Source: Rhizomicrobium sp.
GTDB taxonomy: Bacteria > Pseudomonadota > Alphaproteobacteria > Micropepsales > Micropepsaceae
Assembly: GCA_037200045.1 (NCBI GenBank)
Contig: JBBCHM010000002.1
Span: forward strand, 605,241-669,240
Direction: 5' to 3'
DNA: 64,000 nucleotides
This document shows, one piece after another, positions 16,264-26,013 of the stretch. The notes below the pieces were generated by a model, which ran no database searches, was not told the DNA's origin, and saw nothing but the letters and a program-made list of their open reading frames with translations. The position numbers and the translations under genes are program-made. Numbering within the stretch: the stretch's first letter is position 1; every line of letters begins with the position of its first letter.

Positions 16264-19200
16264 TGCCACAGGGCCTCGTTGCCCCAGCTGGAGAAGTCCT
16301 GGTCCGCCGGCGGGACGGCATGGACGGTATGGCCCGCGCTGGTCGGGTTCATCTGGGTCAGCATGCCCGCGAGGATGGCCTGGGTCACGCCCGCCTTCTT
16401 CGCGCCGTCGAGCGAATCGGCGATGACCACCGTCGCGCCGTCCGACGTGTTCGACGTCGAGCTGTCGCCGGAGTTGCCGCTGAGCGAGGCGAGCGGACCG
16501 GGCGGCGGCGGCGTGTTGGTCTCGATATGGGCCGCGAGCGCCGCGGCGCCGCCATTCTGCTCCACCGCCGGCACCACCACGGTGTCGATCGTCGTGAGCG
16601 TGCTGTTGCCGGTGGGCTTGGTGTTGGCGATGGTGGTCACGACGACGCCGAGCGTGCCCGGATCGTTGCCGATCTCCGACGGCGGATTGGCGCCGGTGAT
16701 CGTGCCGCTGGTCGTGCCCTTGCCGGTGAAGTTGCCGATCGTGGCCTGCGAATGCGCGCCGGTGCCCGACGTGTAGGTGATGGCGCCGTTGGCGTCGATG
16801 ACGACGTTGCCGCTGATCGTGCCGAAGGAACTGTGCGAGGCATCGCCATTGCCGATCAGCGAATAGCCGTTGGCGCCGCCGCCGGCCAGCGCCAGATCGG
16901 CGACGGTGACGTCGCCCGTCACCGTGAAGTTCGCGGCCGTCGTGGTCGGCCCGGAATTGACGGCATAGCCGCCATTGCCGATTTGGGCATAGGCGTTGGG
17001 ACCCGCGCCGGCGGTGAGCGCGATCGCGCCGTTCGGCCCGTTCGGCGCGAGGACGGCGATGACGCCGGAATCCGTGCCGCCGGCCGCGGCCGCCGCGTTG
17101 AGGTTGCTCTGGCTGCCGCCATTGCCGATCTGGGCATAGGCGTCGATGCCGTTGCCGGTCAGCGTCACCGCATGGGCGGCCGTGACGGTGATGTTCCCGC
17201 CATTGACCGCTTGTCCGCCGGCGAGGCTGAGGCCGCTCTTGTAGCCGCCCTGGCCGATCTGGACATAGGCGGCCGTTCCCGCGCCGGCCGTCAGCGTCAG
17301 GTTCGCCGCGGTCAGGCCGATGGCGCCGCTGTTGCTGTAGCCGGTCGAGCCGGTGTTGGACTCCGCGCCGCCATGGCCGATCTGGGCATAGGCTTCGCCG
17401 CCCGCGCCGGCCGTCAGCACGATATTGCCGCCGGCGGCGATCGAAATGGCGCCGCTGTTGTTGCCGCTCGCCTTCTGGCCGCCATTGCCGATCTGGGCGA
17501 AGGCGCCGCTCGCGCCGCCGCCGGTCAGCGTCACCGCGCCGGTCGTGGTCACCGCGATGGCGCCCGAGCCATGGCCGTTGAAGCCGAGCTGGGCATAGCC
17601 GTTGACGGCGGACAGCGCGAGGCTCGCGCCATAGACCGAGATCGTGCCGCCGGCGCTGCCGATGGCGACGCCGCCCTTGGCGGAGCTGCCGCCGATGGTC
17701 ACGCCCTTGGCGCCGCCGCCGAAGACGCCGGACTGGCCGAAAGAGGCGGGCGCCAGCGTATGGCCGTCCCAGCCGGCGACGAGATTGATCGCGCCGCTGC
17801 CGGCGTTCTGGATGGAGCCGGCGATCACCAGATTGCCCGCGGTCAAAAGGTTCAGCGTGTGGCCGGACGTGTAGCTGAAGTTTCCGGCCGTTCCCTGGTC
17901 GCCCGTGGCGGTGAAGCCGAGCGTGACGTCGCCGCCGCCGAGCGCGGCGCCGACGATATCGGCGGTGCGGCTGGCTTGGTTGCCGCCGACATTGCCGGCG
18001 ACGAGAACGAGGTTGCCGGTCTCGCTGCCCGCATTGGCGACATTGCCGAGCCAGGCGATGGCGTTGCCGGCATCGGTGAAGATCGCGTTGCCGCCGACGC
18101 GCACGTCGATGTCGCCGGTGACGTTGCCGCTCACATCCGTGCCGAGCGAGCCGTTGCCGAGCAGGGCGTTGCCCGCGCCGCCGACGAGGTTCAGGTCATG
18201 CAGCGTGACGAGCTTGATCGACCCGCCGCCCGCGCCGTGATAGCCGAGCTGGGCCGCGCCATTCGTGCCCAGGATGTCGACGCTCGACGCATAGACCGCG
18301 AGCGCCCCGCTCTTCGAGCCGACCGCGACGATGCCGCTGGACCCGCCGATGGCGACCCTGCCGCCGCCATTGCCGTAGACGCCGCCGGCGCCGAACTGCG
18401 CCGGGTTGGTGGTCGTGCCGTCCCAGCCGGCGACCACCGTGATCGCGCCGCCATTGCTCTGGATCGATCCGACGAAGGCGAGATCGCCCTTCGACAGCAG
18501 CGTCAGGTCGCCGCCGACGGCGGACGCGCCGATGGAGGCGCCCAGCGTGTCGGCGAAGCTCGCCGCGCCGGGCGTGGTGAACGACACGAGACCCGACACC
18601 GCGTTCGCGGCATTGCTCAGCACGATGGCACCAGCCGTCGTCGCGACCGAGAGCCCGGTGCTCTGCAGCGACCCGCTCTGGCTCACCGCGCCGCCGGCCG
18701 AAAGCGTCAGCGTCCCGCCGACGCTCGATGCGCCGAGCGTCACTCCTGTTGAGTCCGCAATCGTCGCGTCGCCGAAGGACGAGAGCGTCAGCGCCGCGAA
18801 GGAATTGCCGCTGTTCGTCAGCACGATGGTGCCGCCATTGGCCGTCGCGTTCAGCGCCGCGGCATCGATCGCGCCGCTCTGCGCGATGCCGGCCGCGTCG
18901 ACCAGTGTCAGCGTACCGCCGACATTGGCGCCGGCGACCGTCACGGCCGTCGAGTCCGCCACGCGGGCCGCGCCGGCCGTGGAAAGGGTCAAGGACGAGA
19001 AGGCATTGCCGCTATCCGCGAGAACGACGTCGCCGCCATTGGCCGTGGCGGAGACACCGCCGGCCTGGATCGCGCCGGTCTGCGTGATGCCGCCAGCGGA
19101 GACAAGCGTGAGCGCGCCGCCGACGCTTGAGGCGGCGATAATCGAAGAGGTCTGGCTCAGCAAAGTCGCATCGCCCGTCGCGTTGAGACTAATCTGCCCA

Positions 19201-22200
19201 TAAATATCGTTGATGCCGTCGAGATCGATCGAACCGGCCGAGGTCGTGAGCGTGAGCGGGCCGGCGGATTCGATGACGCCGCTGCCGTTCTCCCGGATGT
19301 CGCCGCCCGCCGACAGCGTAATGCTTAGGTCTGTCCCGGTGCTCGCGCCTTGCAACGTGAACCCGGTCGAATCGGTGACGGCGATCGCGCCGGCCAGGCT
19401 CCCCGTGTTGAGCGCGCTGAAGACGTTCTGGCCGTTGGTCAGCGTGACGTTGTCATATGCGGTGGCTTCAAGGTCTCCGGCGACGATCGCGCCGGTCTGC
19501 GAGAGCGAACCATGCGACGAACCAAAGCCCGCGCTTCCCGCGCCGACATCGACGCCGGCCAGGACCATGGAACCGTCGCTGTTTACCCGCGCATCGCCGC
19601 CGCCGGTCGTCACCGTCGCGACACCGATCTGGTTGGCATCATTGCCCAGCGTGATGTCGGCTCCGCTGGTGGACGCGTTCAACGTTCCGGCGGTGATCGC
19701 CGCGCTCTGGGTGATGGCGCCGGCGCTCGACAAGGTCAGCGTGCCACCCACGACTGACGCTCCGAGCGCGACGGCCGAGCCGTCGGTGACGGAGGCGTCG
19801 TTCGCGCCCGTCGTGGACAGCGATAGGGCGGCGAAGCTGTTGCCCGCATGGTCGAGCACGATGGCGCCGCTGGTCGCGGTGGCGTTGAGACCGGCGGCGA
19901 CGATCGCGCCGGTCTGCGAAATGCTCGGGCCGACGAGGGTGAGCGTGCCGCCGACCGTGCCGGCGCCGATCGAGAGGTCGAGCGAGTCGGTAAAGCTGGC
20001 CGCGCCCGGCGTGGACAACGATACCGTGCCGGCAACCGCGTTTCCGGCATTGGTCAGCGTGATCGCGCCGGACGCGGTCGAGACGTTCAGCAGGCCGGCG
20101 AGGATCGCGCCCGTCTGCGTGACCGCGCCGGCCGCGGCGATCGTCAGATTGCCGCCGGCGAGATCGGCGCCGGCGATGGCGAGGCTCGTGGGCGTCGTCA
20201 GGTAGGCGTCGCCGCCGGCCGTGGCCAGCGTCAGCGTATTGGCCGCGATCTGGAGCGGCGCGTTCGAATTGCCGACGGCGCCCGCGGTCAGCGAAAGATC
20301 GTCGGCCACGACGGACGCGAAGCCGCTCGCCTGGACCGACGACGCCGCGACGTTCGCGTCGCCCGCATCCGTGTCGGCGCCGAAGATCGAGCCCGAGCCG
20401 ATCTGCGCGAAATGCGCCGTGTCGGTGCCGCCGTCGAGCGTGAGCGCGCCCAGCGCGATGACGTTCACCGCGCCCGTGCCCGCGCCGTGATAGCCGAGCT
20501 GGGCGTAACCCTCGCCGCTTGTCAGCACGATATCGGTGCCGAGCGCGGTGGTCAGGCCGCCGGCGCTTCCCGCCGCCACGTCGTCGCCGGCGATCGTCAA
20601 GGTCGAATCGTGCAGGCCATAGGCGTTGGCCGCCAGAAGCACGGCCGAGGAGCCGATCGTGTGCTCGTCCCAGCCGGCCACCATCGTGACCTCGCCGGTG
20701 CCCGCATTCTGGATCGATGTACCGATGAGCAGATCGGTGGGCGAGGCGATCGTGAAATCGTGCGGGCTGTTGTAGGCCATCCCGCCGAAGCTGACCTGGC
20801 CATCATTGGGATCGATGTAGCCGAAGAAGACGTCGCCGCCGGTGTCGGCGCTGGTGCCCAGATCGGCCACGAGCATGTCGGTCGGCACGGTGCCGAAATC
20901 CGTGAGGATCGTGACGTCGCCGCTCGCCTTGCCGTCGCCGCTCGTCACATTGCCGAGCCAGGCGCGCGCGCCGCCGGCGCCGTCGTGGAATCCGGTCGTG
21001 CCGAACGGGACCTCGACGTCGATCTTGCCGGAGACGTCGCCGGTGACGTCGCCGCTCAGCGAGCCGTTGCCGATCATCGCGTAGTCGGTCGCGCCGCTGC
21101 CGGCCTGCAGCGTCAGATTGCCGGAGACGAACGCATCGATCTCGCCGCCGCCGGCGCCGTGATAGCCGAGCTGGGCGTAGTAGCCGCTCTTCGGCGCGAT
21201 CGTCAGATCGTCGGCGAGAACCGTCGTGAGCCCGCTCGCCGAACCGACGGAAATGTTTTCGAACTGATTGGCGTTGTCGCCGAGCGTCAGCGCCGTGCCG
21301 GCCCGGCCATAGGCCCCGGCCGCCTTGAGATCGGCCGCGCCGCCGACCGTGTGACCGTCCCAGCCGGCGACCAGCGTAACCGCGCCGGTGCCGCCGTTCG
21401 TCACGCCGCCGCGCAATGTCAGGCTTCCCGCGGCCGCCCAGGTGAAATCGTTGGAGCTGTTGTAATGGATCCCGCCCAGCGTGATCGGCGTGACCGCCGG
21501 ATCGGTGAAGCCGAAGAAGACGTCGCCGCCGGTGCCCGGCGCGCCGCCGAGATCGGCCGTCATGTAGTCGCCGCGGAACGAGCCGCCGCGGGTCAGCACC
21601 GTGACGTCGCCGCTCTCGCTGTCGCCCGCATCCGCGACATTGCCGAGCCAGCTGCGGCCCACCAGGGCCGAATTGACGTATTTGTCGGTGAAGGTCGTGT
21701 AACCGCCGGCGCTGAGCGAGATGTTGCCGGTGACGTCGCCGCCGACATCGCCGTCGAGGCCGCCATTGCCGAGCAGCGCGTCGTAGCCCGCCGCGTTGCC
21801 GCCATAGCCCTCGATATTGCCGGTCATGGCGACGACGATGTTGCCGCCGCCGGCGCCGTGATAGCCGAGCTGCGCGGCGCCGTTGTCCGCGTCGAGGTAG
21901 AGATTGGCGCCGTAGAGACGCAGATCGCCCTGCGCGGCGCCGATGCCGGCGAAACCGGCGGCGTCATAGCCGCCGATGACGATCGTGCCCTGGTTGTCGA
22001 CGCCGTATGTTCCGGCCGCGCCGATCGCATTGGGATCGTAGACGCCGTTCCATCCCGCCACGAGCGTGATCGCGCCGCTGCCGGCGTTCTGGAATCCGCC
22101 CGCGATGTTGATATCGCCGGCGGACAGCAGGGTCAGCGTGTGGCTGCTGTTGTAGACGCCGCCGTCCGAGAGCGAGATCGCGTTCTGCGGATCGGTCTCG

Positions 22201-25200
22201 CCGACCGTCACGTCGCCATGCAGGATATTGGCGCCCAGCACGTTGCCGAAGCCGCCATTGGCGTCGTAATTGTCGTCGAAATCGGCGGCGAGCATGGTGA
22301 GGTTGCCGCTCGCCTGGCCGCCGGTGCCGGCGACGTTGCCGATGAAGATGGTGACCGGATCGCCGCACTCGCCGCATTCCTCGGTCGCGGTTTCCAGGAT
22401 GAACGTTCCGCCGGCCGAGAGCTGGATGTTGCCGCCGACCGAGCCGGTGAAATTGGGCGCGGTCGGCTTGCCGTTGCCGATCATGGCGTAGTAGCCGTCC
22501 GCGTTCGGATCGCCGCCCAACACATCGATATCGCCGGTCGCCCGGACCGTGATGTCGCCCGTGCCCGCGCCGTGATAGCCGAGCTGCGTATTGCCCCAGA
22601 CGGCGGCGATGTCGACGTCGCCGCCCAGCACGGTGGTGGCGCCGCCCGCGCTGCCGACGGAGACGTTGCCGCTGGCGTAATCGCCGCCGATGGTGAGCGT
22701 CGCGTCGTTGTTGCCATAGGCGCCGGCCTGGCCGAGGACGGCGGGACCGAGCGTGTGGCCGTCCCAGCCCGCGACCAGGGTGATGGCGCCCGTGCCGTCG
22801 TTCTTGATCGACCCGACCACATAGACGTTGCCGCCCGCCAGATAGGTGAAGTCGTGCGGGCTGTTGTAGTCCCCGGCGGCCAGGCCGTTATCGCCGGTGC
22901 CGCTGAGGCCGATGACGAGGTTGCCGCCGCTGGTCGCGCTCGTCCCCAGATCCTCGACGAACATCGCCTCCGGGCTTGTGCTGGCATTCAACGAACCGGC
23001 AAGCACCGTGACGTCGCCGCTCTGGCTGCCGCCGGCGCCGGTCCGGTTGCCGAGCCAGGCCGGCGAACCGGCGCCGGCGCTGCTGGCGAAATTCGTCTGG
23101 CCACCCGCCTGAACGGTGATCGCGCCGCTGACCGTCTGCACCGCTGTGCGGCTGGCATCGCCGTTGCCGATCTGGCCATAGGCATTGGCGATCGACGGAT
23201 CGTAGCCTTCATTGCTGTCGTAGATGCCGCCGCCCGCGATCGCGATGTTGCCGGTCGCCGAGACGTTGATGGCGCTGCTCGCCGTGCCGGCGACGCCCAG
23301 GCCGAGATCGCCGATCTGCGCATAGGGCGTGTTGCCGTTCGGCGCCGTCAGACCGTCCCGGCCGCCGATCAGGCAGATATTCGCGGCGCCGTCGAAACAG
23401 GCATTGATCCCGGTGAGGCCGTTGTTGCCCGGCACGCCGTTGGCGATCACATTGATCGCGCCGGTCCCGCCGTCCGCGTGGTAGCCGATCTGGGCGTAGC
23501 CGGTGAGGCCCTCTATATAGATCTGTCCGGCGCCGACGGTCGTGGTGCCGCCCTTGCTGCCGATGGCCGTTCCGGTGCCGGACGCGCCGACGACGAAGCC
23601 GCCATGGCTGCCCGGATTGGTGTCGACGAGGGAGATGTTGGGCGCGCCGACCACCCAGACATTCGCGTTGACCTCGATCCCCTGGCCGTCATCGATTTCG
23701 GTGACGAGATTGCCATAGGCGCCCGGCGTGGTGAGCACGTCGGCGGGCGCGACGCTCGGATTCCAGCCCGCGAGGACGGTGAGATCGCCCGTCCCGTCGT
23801 TCTGGATCGAATAGGGCAGCGTGATGCTTCCGGTCGAGAGCAGCGTGAACGCGTGCGGGCTGGAGTAGTCGATCGCTCCGACGCCGAGATATTTGTTGAT
23901 GAAATCGGTCTGCGGATCGGTGACCCCGAACACGACATTGCCGCCGCTGCCGGCGTGCGCGGTGGTGCCCAGATCGGCGAGCAGCATCGCGCCCAGCGGG
24001 CCGGCCGTCCCCGAATAGGTCACCTGGCCGACGACGAGCGAGACATTGCCCGCCCCGACGCCGGAACCGGCGGTGAAATTGCCGATCCAGTTGCCCGCAC
24101 CCGTCCCTTCGCCGGCGAACAGGTTAAGGTCGCCATCGGCCGCGATGTCGATATTGCCGGCGACGTTGCCGGTGACGTCGCCGTTGCGCGCGCCGTTGCC
24201 GATCTGCGCATAAGCCCCGTCGGCGGAACCGGCCGAGAGACCGACGGTGTCGGTCGCCCGGACGACGATGGCGCCGCCGCCGGCGCCGTGAAAGCCGATT
24301 TGGGCATAGAAATCGTCGTTGCCGACGATCACGGCATCGCCGGCGATCGTCGTCGTGCCGCTGGCGGCGCCGACCGCGACCACACCGTCCGCCGCGTCGC
24401 CCACGAAGACCGAGCCGCTGTTGTTGCCGTAGACGCCGGCGGCGGTGAACGACGCCGGAGCGAGCGTCGTGCCGTCCCAGCCGGCGATCACATTGATGGC
24501 GCCGCCGCCGCTGACCAGCGTGTTCTGGACCGAGGCCAGGACGTTGATGTCGCCCTCGGACAGCAGGCTGAGCGCGTGCGTGCTGCTGTAGATGACCGGA
24601 TCGACGACGTCGATGCCGGTGGTCGCTTCGAGCGTCACGTCGGTCGTCGCGAGCGAGCCGGTGATGGTTGCCGGGGTGACGAGCGTCGAATCGGGATCGC
24701 ATCCCGTGCAGTCGGCGGCGACGACGATGCTGTCCGGATCGAGCAGCCAGGTGCCGGTGGCGCCCTTCGGCGCGCGGGTGTCGACGCTCGCGGTCGGCGC
24801 GACATGGAGCGTGTGGCCCGACGTCTCGACCAGCCCGCCATCGCCGCCGGCCGTGCTGCCCTTGGCGCTGACCACGCCGGCGAAATCGGTCGTGCCGTTC
24901 GACCACACGACGACCGTGCCGCCATTGCCGGTGTGCGTCGCGTCCGCCTTGATCGTCGCGGTGCCGACGGTGGTGTTCGCGGCGTCCGGCGTCGGGCCGG
25001 CGCCGTGCAGGTCGCCGCCGATCCTCACCGTGCCGCCGCCGGCATCGCCGCTGGCGTCGATCTTGGTGCCGTCCGCGACCGTGATATTGCGGCCGGTGAC
25101 CGTCACATCGCCGCCGGTCGTGCCCGAGCCCGTGCCCGTCGCGCTGACCGTGCCGCCGACGCTCACATCGCCGTCGCCGGCGTCGAGGATGACCTCGCCG

Positions 25201-26000
25201 TTCTGCACCCGCGCGCTCGACGCCGAGATCATGCCGGTGTTGTTGACGACCGCGTCGGCGACGCCGGCGGCGGCCCGCGCCGTCATCACGACATGGCCCG
25301 CCTTGATCGTTCCGGAATTCGAGGCGCCGGTCGGCCCGCTGGTGGCGCGCCCGCCGGGCGTCGTCACCGCGTAGCTCAAAAGGCCGTCGCCCTGGAAATC
25401 GATCGTGAAGGCCGAAGCGCCGCCGATCACCACGGTGCCGGTGTCGGCCGAGATCAGTCCGCTGTTCGAGGCGCCGGCGCCCGACAGCACGGCATAGCCG
25501 CCGCGCCCGGTGCGGATCGTACCCTGGTTGACGACCGAGGCGCCGGTGCCGCCGGAGAAATTGTAATTGCCCGCCGCGAAATCGCCATCGGCGATGTCGG
25601 CGGTGGTGGCGATCAGACCGCCGACGGTGATGCGCGAGCCCTGGCCGAACATCACGCCATTGCCGTTGACGATCCACACCTGGCCGTTGGCGAGCAGGTT
25701 GCCGTAGATCGAACTCGGATCGGCGCCGAGGATGCGGTTGAGCGCGATCGAAGACGCGCCGGGCTGCTTGAACTGCACCGTGCCGCCGGCCGCGATGTTG
25801 AAGCTGTCCCAGTTGATGACCAGCTTGCCGGTCTTCTGGTCGATCAGCGTCGAATTGGCGCCGTTGCTGGTGATGGTCGCGCTGCCGAGCGCGACGCTGC
25901 CGCCGGCCGGCTGGGCCCGCGCCGCGCCGACCGCGAAGGCGCTGAGGCAGCTCGTCCCCAGGAGGAGCATGCGGACGATGGCGGCGTTGGTCTTGTTCAT
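16260..26000 (-). CDS. giant TpsA-type filamentous haemagglutinin-like exoprotein
   Basis: A 3246-residue exoprotein secreted by two-partner secretion. The signal peptide ends near GAARA-QP. The N-terminal TPS/haemagglutination domain (about 30-300) has SIALNRILGADPSSIYG and GQVWIVNGNGVMFGQGSRI; the usual NPNG motif is NGNG here. The rest is a predicted right-handed beta-helix made of three repeat types: eight ~230-residue units marked by AGWDG and AQLGYHGAGGG, a central block of ~68-residue units marked by ITQTGAI, and a C-terminal YAQIGNGG block. The tail is Pro/Ser/Thr-rich and ends SSWGNEALWQ, with no toxin domain recognisable. It starts 13 nt after the TpsB stop and overlaps the CHAT gene. 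A role in adhesion, biofilm or surface structure is likely. Confidence 0.92.
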   Translation of the reverse strand: MNKTNAAIVRMLLLGTSCLSAFAVGAARAQPAGGSVALGSATITSNGANSTLIDQKTGKLVINWDSFNIAAGGTVQFKQPGASSIALNRILGADPSSIYGNLLANGQVWIVNGNGVMFGQGSRITVGGLIATTADIADGDFAAGNYNFSGGTGASVVNQGTIRTGRGGYAVLSGAGASNSGLISADTGTVVIGGASAFTIDFQGDGLLSYAVTTPGGRATSGPTGASNSGTIKAGHVVMTARAAAGVADAVVNNTGMISASSARVQNGEVILDAGDGDVSVGGTVSATGTGSGTTGGDVTVTGRNITVADGTKIDASGDAGGGTVRIGGDLHGAGPTPDAANTTVGTATIKADATHTGNGGTVVVWSNGTTDFAGVVSAKGSTAGGDGGLVETSGHTLHVAPTASVDTRAPKGATGTWLLDPDSIVVAADCTGCDPDSTLVTPATITGSLATTDVTLEATTGIDVVDPVIYSSTHALSLLSEGDINVLASVQNTLVSGGGAINVIAGWDGTTLAPASFTAAGVYGNNSGSVFVGDAADGVVAVGAASGTTTIAGDAVIVGNDDFYAQIGFHGAGGGAIVVRATDTVGLSAGSADGAYAQIGNGARNGDVTGNVAGNIDIAADGDLNLFAGEGTGAGNWIGNFTAGSGVGAGNVSLVVGQVTYSGTAGPLGAMLLADLGTTAHAGSGGNVVFGVTDPQTDFINKYLGVGAIDYSSPHAFTLLSTGSITLPYSIQNDGTGDLTVLAGWNPSVAPADVLTTPGAYGNLVTEIDDGQGIEVNANVWVVGAPNISLVDTNPGSHGGFVVGASGTGTAIGSKGGTTTVGAGQIYIEGLTGYAQIGYHADGGTGAINVIANGVPGNNGLTGINACFDGAANICLIGGRDGLTAPNGNTPYAQIGDLGLGVAGTASSAINVSATGNIAIAGGGIYDSNEGYDPSIANAYGQIGNGDASRTAVQTVSGAITVQAGGQTNFASSAGAGSPAWLGNRTGAGGSQSGDVTVLAGSLNASTSPEAMFVEDLGTSATSGGNLVIGLSGTGDNGLAAGDYNSPHDFTYLAGGNVYVVGSIKNDGTGAITLVAGWDGHTLGPAVLGQAGAYGNNDATLTIGGDYASGNVSVGSAGGATTVLGGDVDIAAVWGNTQLGYHGAGTGDITVRATGDIDVLGGDPNADGYYAMIGNGKPTAPNFTGSVGGNIQLSAGGTFILETATEECGECGDPVTIFIGNVAGTGGQASGNLTMLAADFDDNYDANGGFGNVLGANILHGDVTVGETDPQNAISLSDGGVYNSSHTLTLLSAGDINIAGGFQNAGSGAITLVAGWNGVYDPNAIGAAGTYGVDNQGTIVIGGYDAAGFAGIGAAQGDLRLYGANLYLDADNGAAQLGYHGAGGGNIVVAMTGNIEGYGGNAAGYDALLGNGGLDGDVGGDVTGNISLSAGGYTTFTDKYVNSALVGRSWLGNVADAGDSESGDVTVLTRGGSFRGDYMTADLGGAPGTGGDVFFGFTDPAVTPITLGGIHYNSSNDFTWAAAGSLTLRGGVTNGGTGAVTLVAGWDGHTVGGAADLKAAGAYGRAGTALTLGDNANQFENISVGSASGLTTVLADDLTIAPKSGYYAQLGYHGAGGGEIDAFVSGNLTLQAGSGATDYAMIGNGSLSGDVTGDVSGKIDVEVPFGTTGFHDGAGGARAWLGNVTSGDGKASGDVTILTDFGTVPTDMLVADLGTSADTGGDVFFGYIDPNDGQVSFGGMAYNSPHDFTIASPTDLLIGTSIQNAGTGEVTMVAGWDEHTIGSSAVLLAANAYGLHDSTLTIAGDDVAAGSAGGLTTALGTDIVLTSGEGYAQLGYHGAGTGAVNVIALGALTLDGGTDTAHFAQIGSGSIFGADTDAGDANVAASSVQASGFASVVADDLSLTAGAVGNSNAPLQIAANTLTLATAGGDAYLTTPTSLAIAGADLAGGNLTIAAAGAVTQTGAILAGLLNVSTASGAITLTNAGNAVAGTVSLSTPGAASFTDSLDLSIGAGTVGGTLTLVGPSISQTGAIVAAGLNATATSGAIVLDHAGNSFAALSLSTTGANDASVTDGSAVALGASVVGGTLTLSSAGAITQSAAITAGTLNASTSGADITLGNDANQIGVATVTTGGGDARVNSDGSMVLAGVDVGAGSAGFGSSHGSLSQTGAIVAGDLEATAYDNVTLTNGQNVFSALNTGSLAGAIAVTDSTGFTLQGASTGTDLSITLSAGGDIRENGSGVIESAGPLTLTTSAGSIDLDGINDIYGQISLNATGDATLLSQTSSIIAASSVGGALTLVSAGGITQTGAIQAGGVSATANGGDVVLADSGNAFSSLTLSTAGAARVADSTAVTVAGANVGGTLTLVDAAGIAQSGAIDAAALNATANGGTIVLTNSGNSFAALTLSSFGDATIADSTGVTLGASSVGGTLTLSAGGAVSQSGSLQSTGLSVATTAGAIVLSNAANAVSGLVSFTTPGAASFADTLGASIGASAVGGDLTLLSKGDLAFVGSIQSNGGAITVVAGWDGTTTNPAQFGAGGVYGNGGGRVAIGGSSGIVAVGSKSGALAVYASSVDILGTNGAAQLGYHGAGGGSIKLVTLHDLNLVGGAGNALLGNGSLGTDVSGNVTGDIDVRVGGNAIFTDAGNAIAWLGNVANAGSETGNLVLVAGNVGGNQASRTADIVGAALGGGDVTLGFTATGDQGTAGNFSYTSGHTLNLLTAGNLVIAGSIQNAGSGAINLVAGWDGHTLAPASFGQSGVFGGGAKGVTIGGSSAKGGVAIGSAGGTISVYGASLALSAVNGYAQLGFNGHGSGAIAVTTTGAVTLTGGGASGAFAQIGNGGQKASGNNSGAISIAAGGNIVLTAGAGGEAYAQIGHGGAESNTGSTGYSNSGAIGLTAANLTLTAGAGTAAYVQIGQGGYKSGLSLAGGQAVNGGNITVTAAHAVTLTGNGIDAYAQIGNGGSQSNLNAAAAAGGTDSGVIAVLAPNGPNGAIALTAGAGPNAYAQIGNGGYAVNSGPTTTAANFTVTGDVTVADLALAGGGANGYSLIGNGDASHSSFGTISGNVVIDANGAITYTSGTGAHSQATIGNFTGKGTTSGTITGANPPSEIGNDPGTLGVVVTTIANTKPTGNSTLTTIDTVVVPAVEQNGGAAALAAHIETNTPPPPGPLASLSGNSGDSSTSNTSDGATVVIADSLDGAKKAGVTQAILAGMLTQMNPTSAGHTVHAVPPADQDFSSWGNEALWQ
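16940..17520 (-). repeat. C-terminal AQIGNGG short-repeat block inside tpsA
   Basis: Five copies of a sequence encoding (Y/A)AQIG(N/H/Q)GG occur near 16970, 17117, 17247, 17369 and 17471, spaced about 100-150 nt apart. Each is followed by a short beta-prone segment such as GAIALTAGAG. They look like individual beta-helix coils with a conserved loop. Copies share DNA identity, which allows recombination that changes protein length. Confidence 0.7.
17640..24560 (-). repeat. eight ~230-residue modules inside tpsA
   Basis: The sequence encoding AGW(D/N) recurs near 17762, 18414, 20661, 21352, 22044, 22757, 23755 and 24470. A matching AQ(I/L)G(Y/F)HGAGG element lies about 180 nt further along each unit, for example near 18235, 20489, 21157, 21854 and 22565. 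Typical spacing is 650-715 nt. The gap from 18.4 to 20.7 kb is filled by a different repeat block, and the 22.8-23.8 kb unit is longer. The modules are tandem duplications that have diverged. Confidence 0.8.
18560..20200 (-). repeat. block of ~68-residue beta-helix repeats inside tpsA
   Basis: Sequence encoding (I/V)(T/S)Q(T/S)GAI recurs near 18660, 18862, 19068, 19486, 19694, 19901 and 20105. The period is 202-209 nt, with a double step (418 nt) between 19068 and 19486 that holds a diverged unit. The consensus unit reads GGTLTL, then ITQTGAI, ATANGG, NSFAALTLS and ADSTG-like segments. The block interrupts the series of larger modules. Confidence 0.8.
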
Positions 26001-26013
26001 CGTGTCTGTTCCA

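Noticed and set aside
13741..18752. Two long plus-strand frames (1011 and 829 codons) opposite the CHAT gene and the tpsA 3' end
   Set aside because: High GC removes stop codons from shadow frames. Both translations are low-complexity Arg/Gly/Ala and lie over well-supported minus-strand genes.
20480..22600. Regularly spaced near-identical strings, CRISPR-like at first sight
   Set aside because: The period is about 700 nt, all copies are in frame and encode AQLGYHGAGG in tpsA, and there are no short unique spacers.
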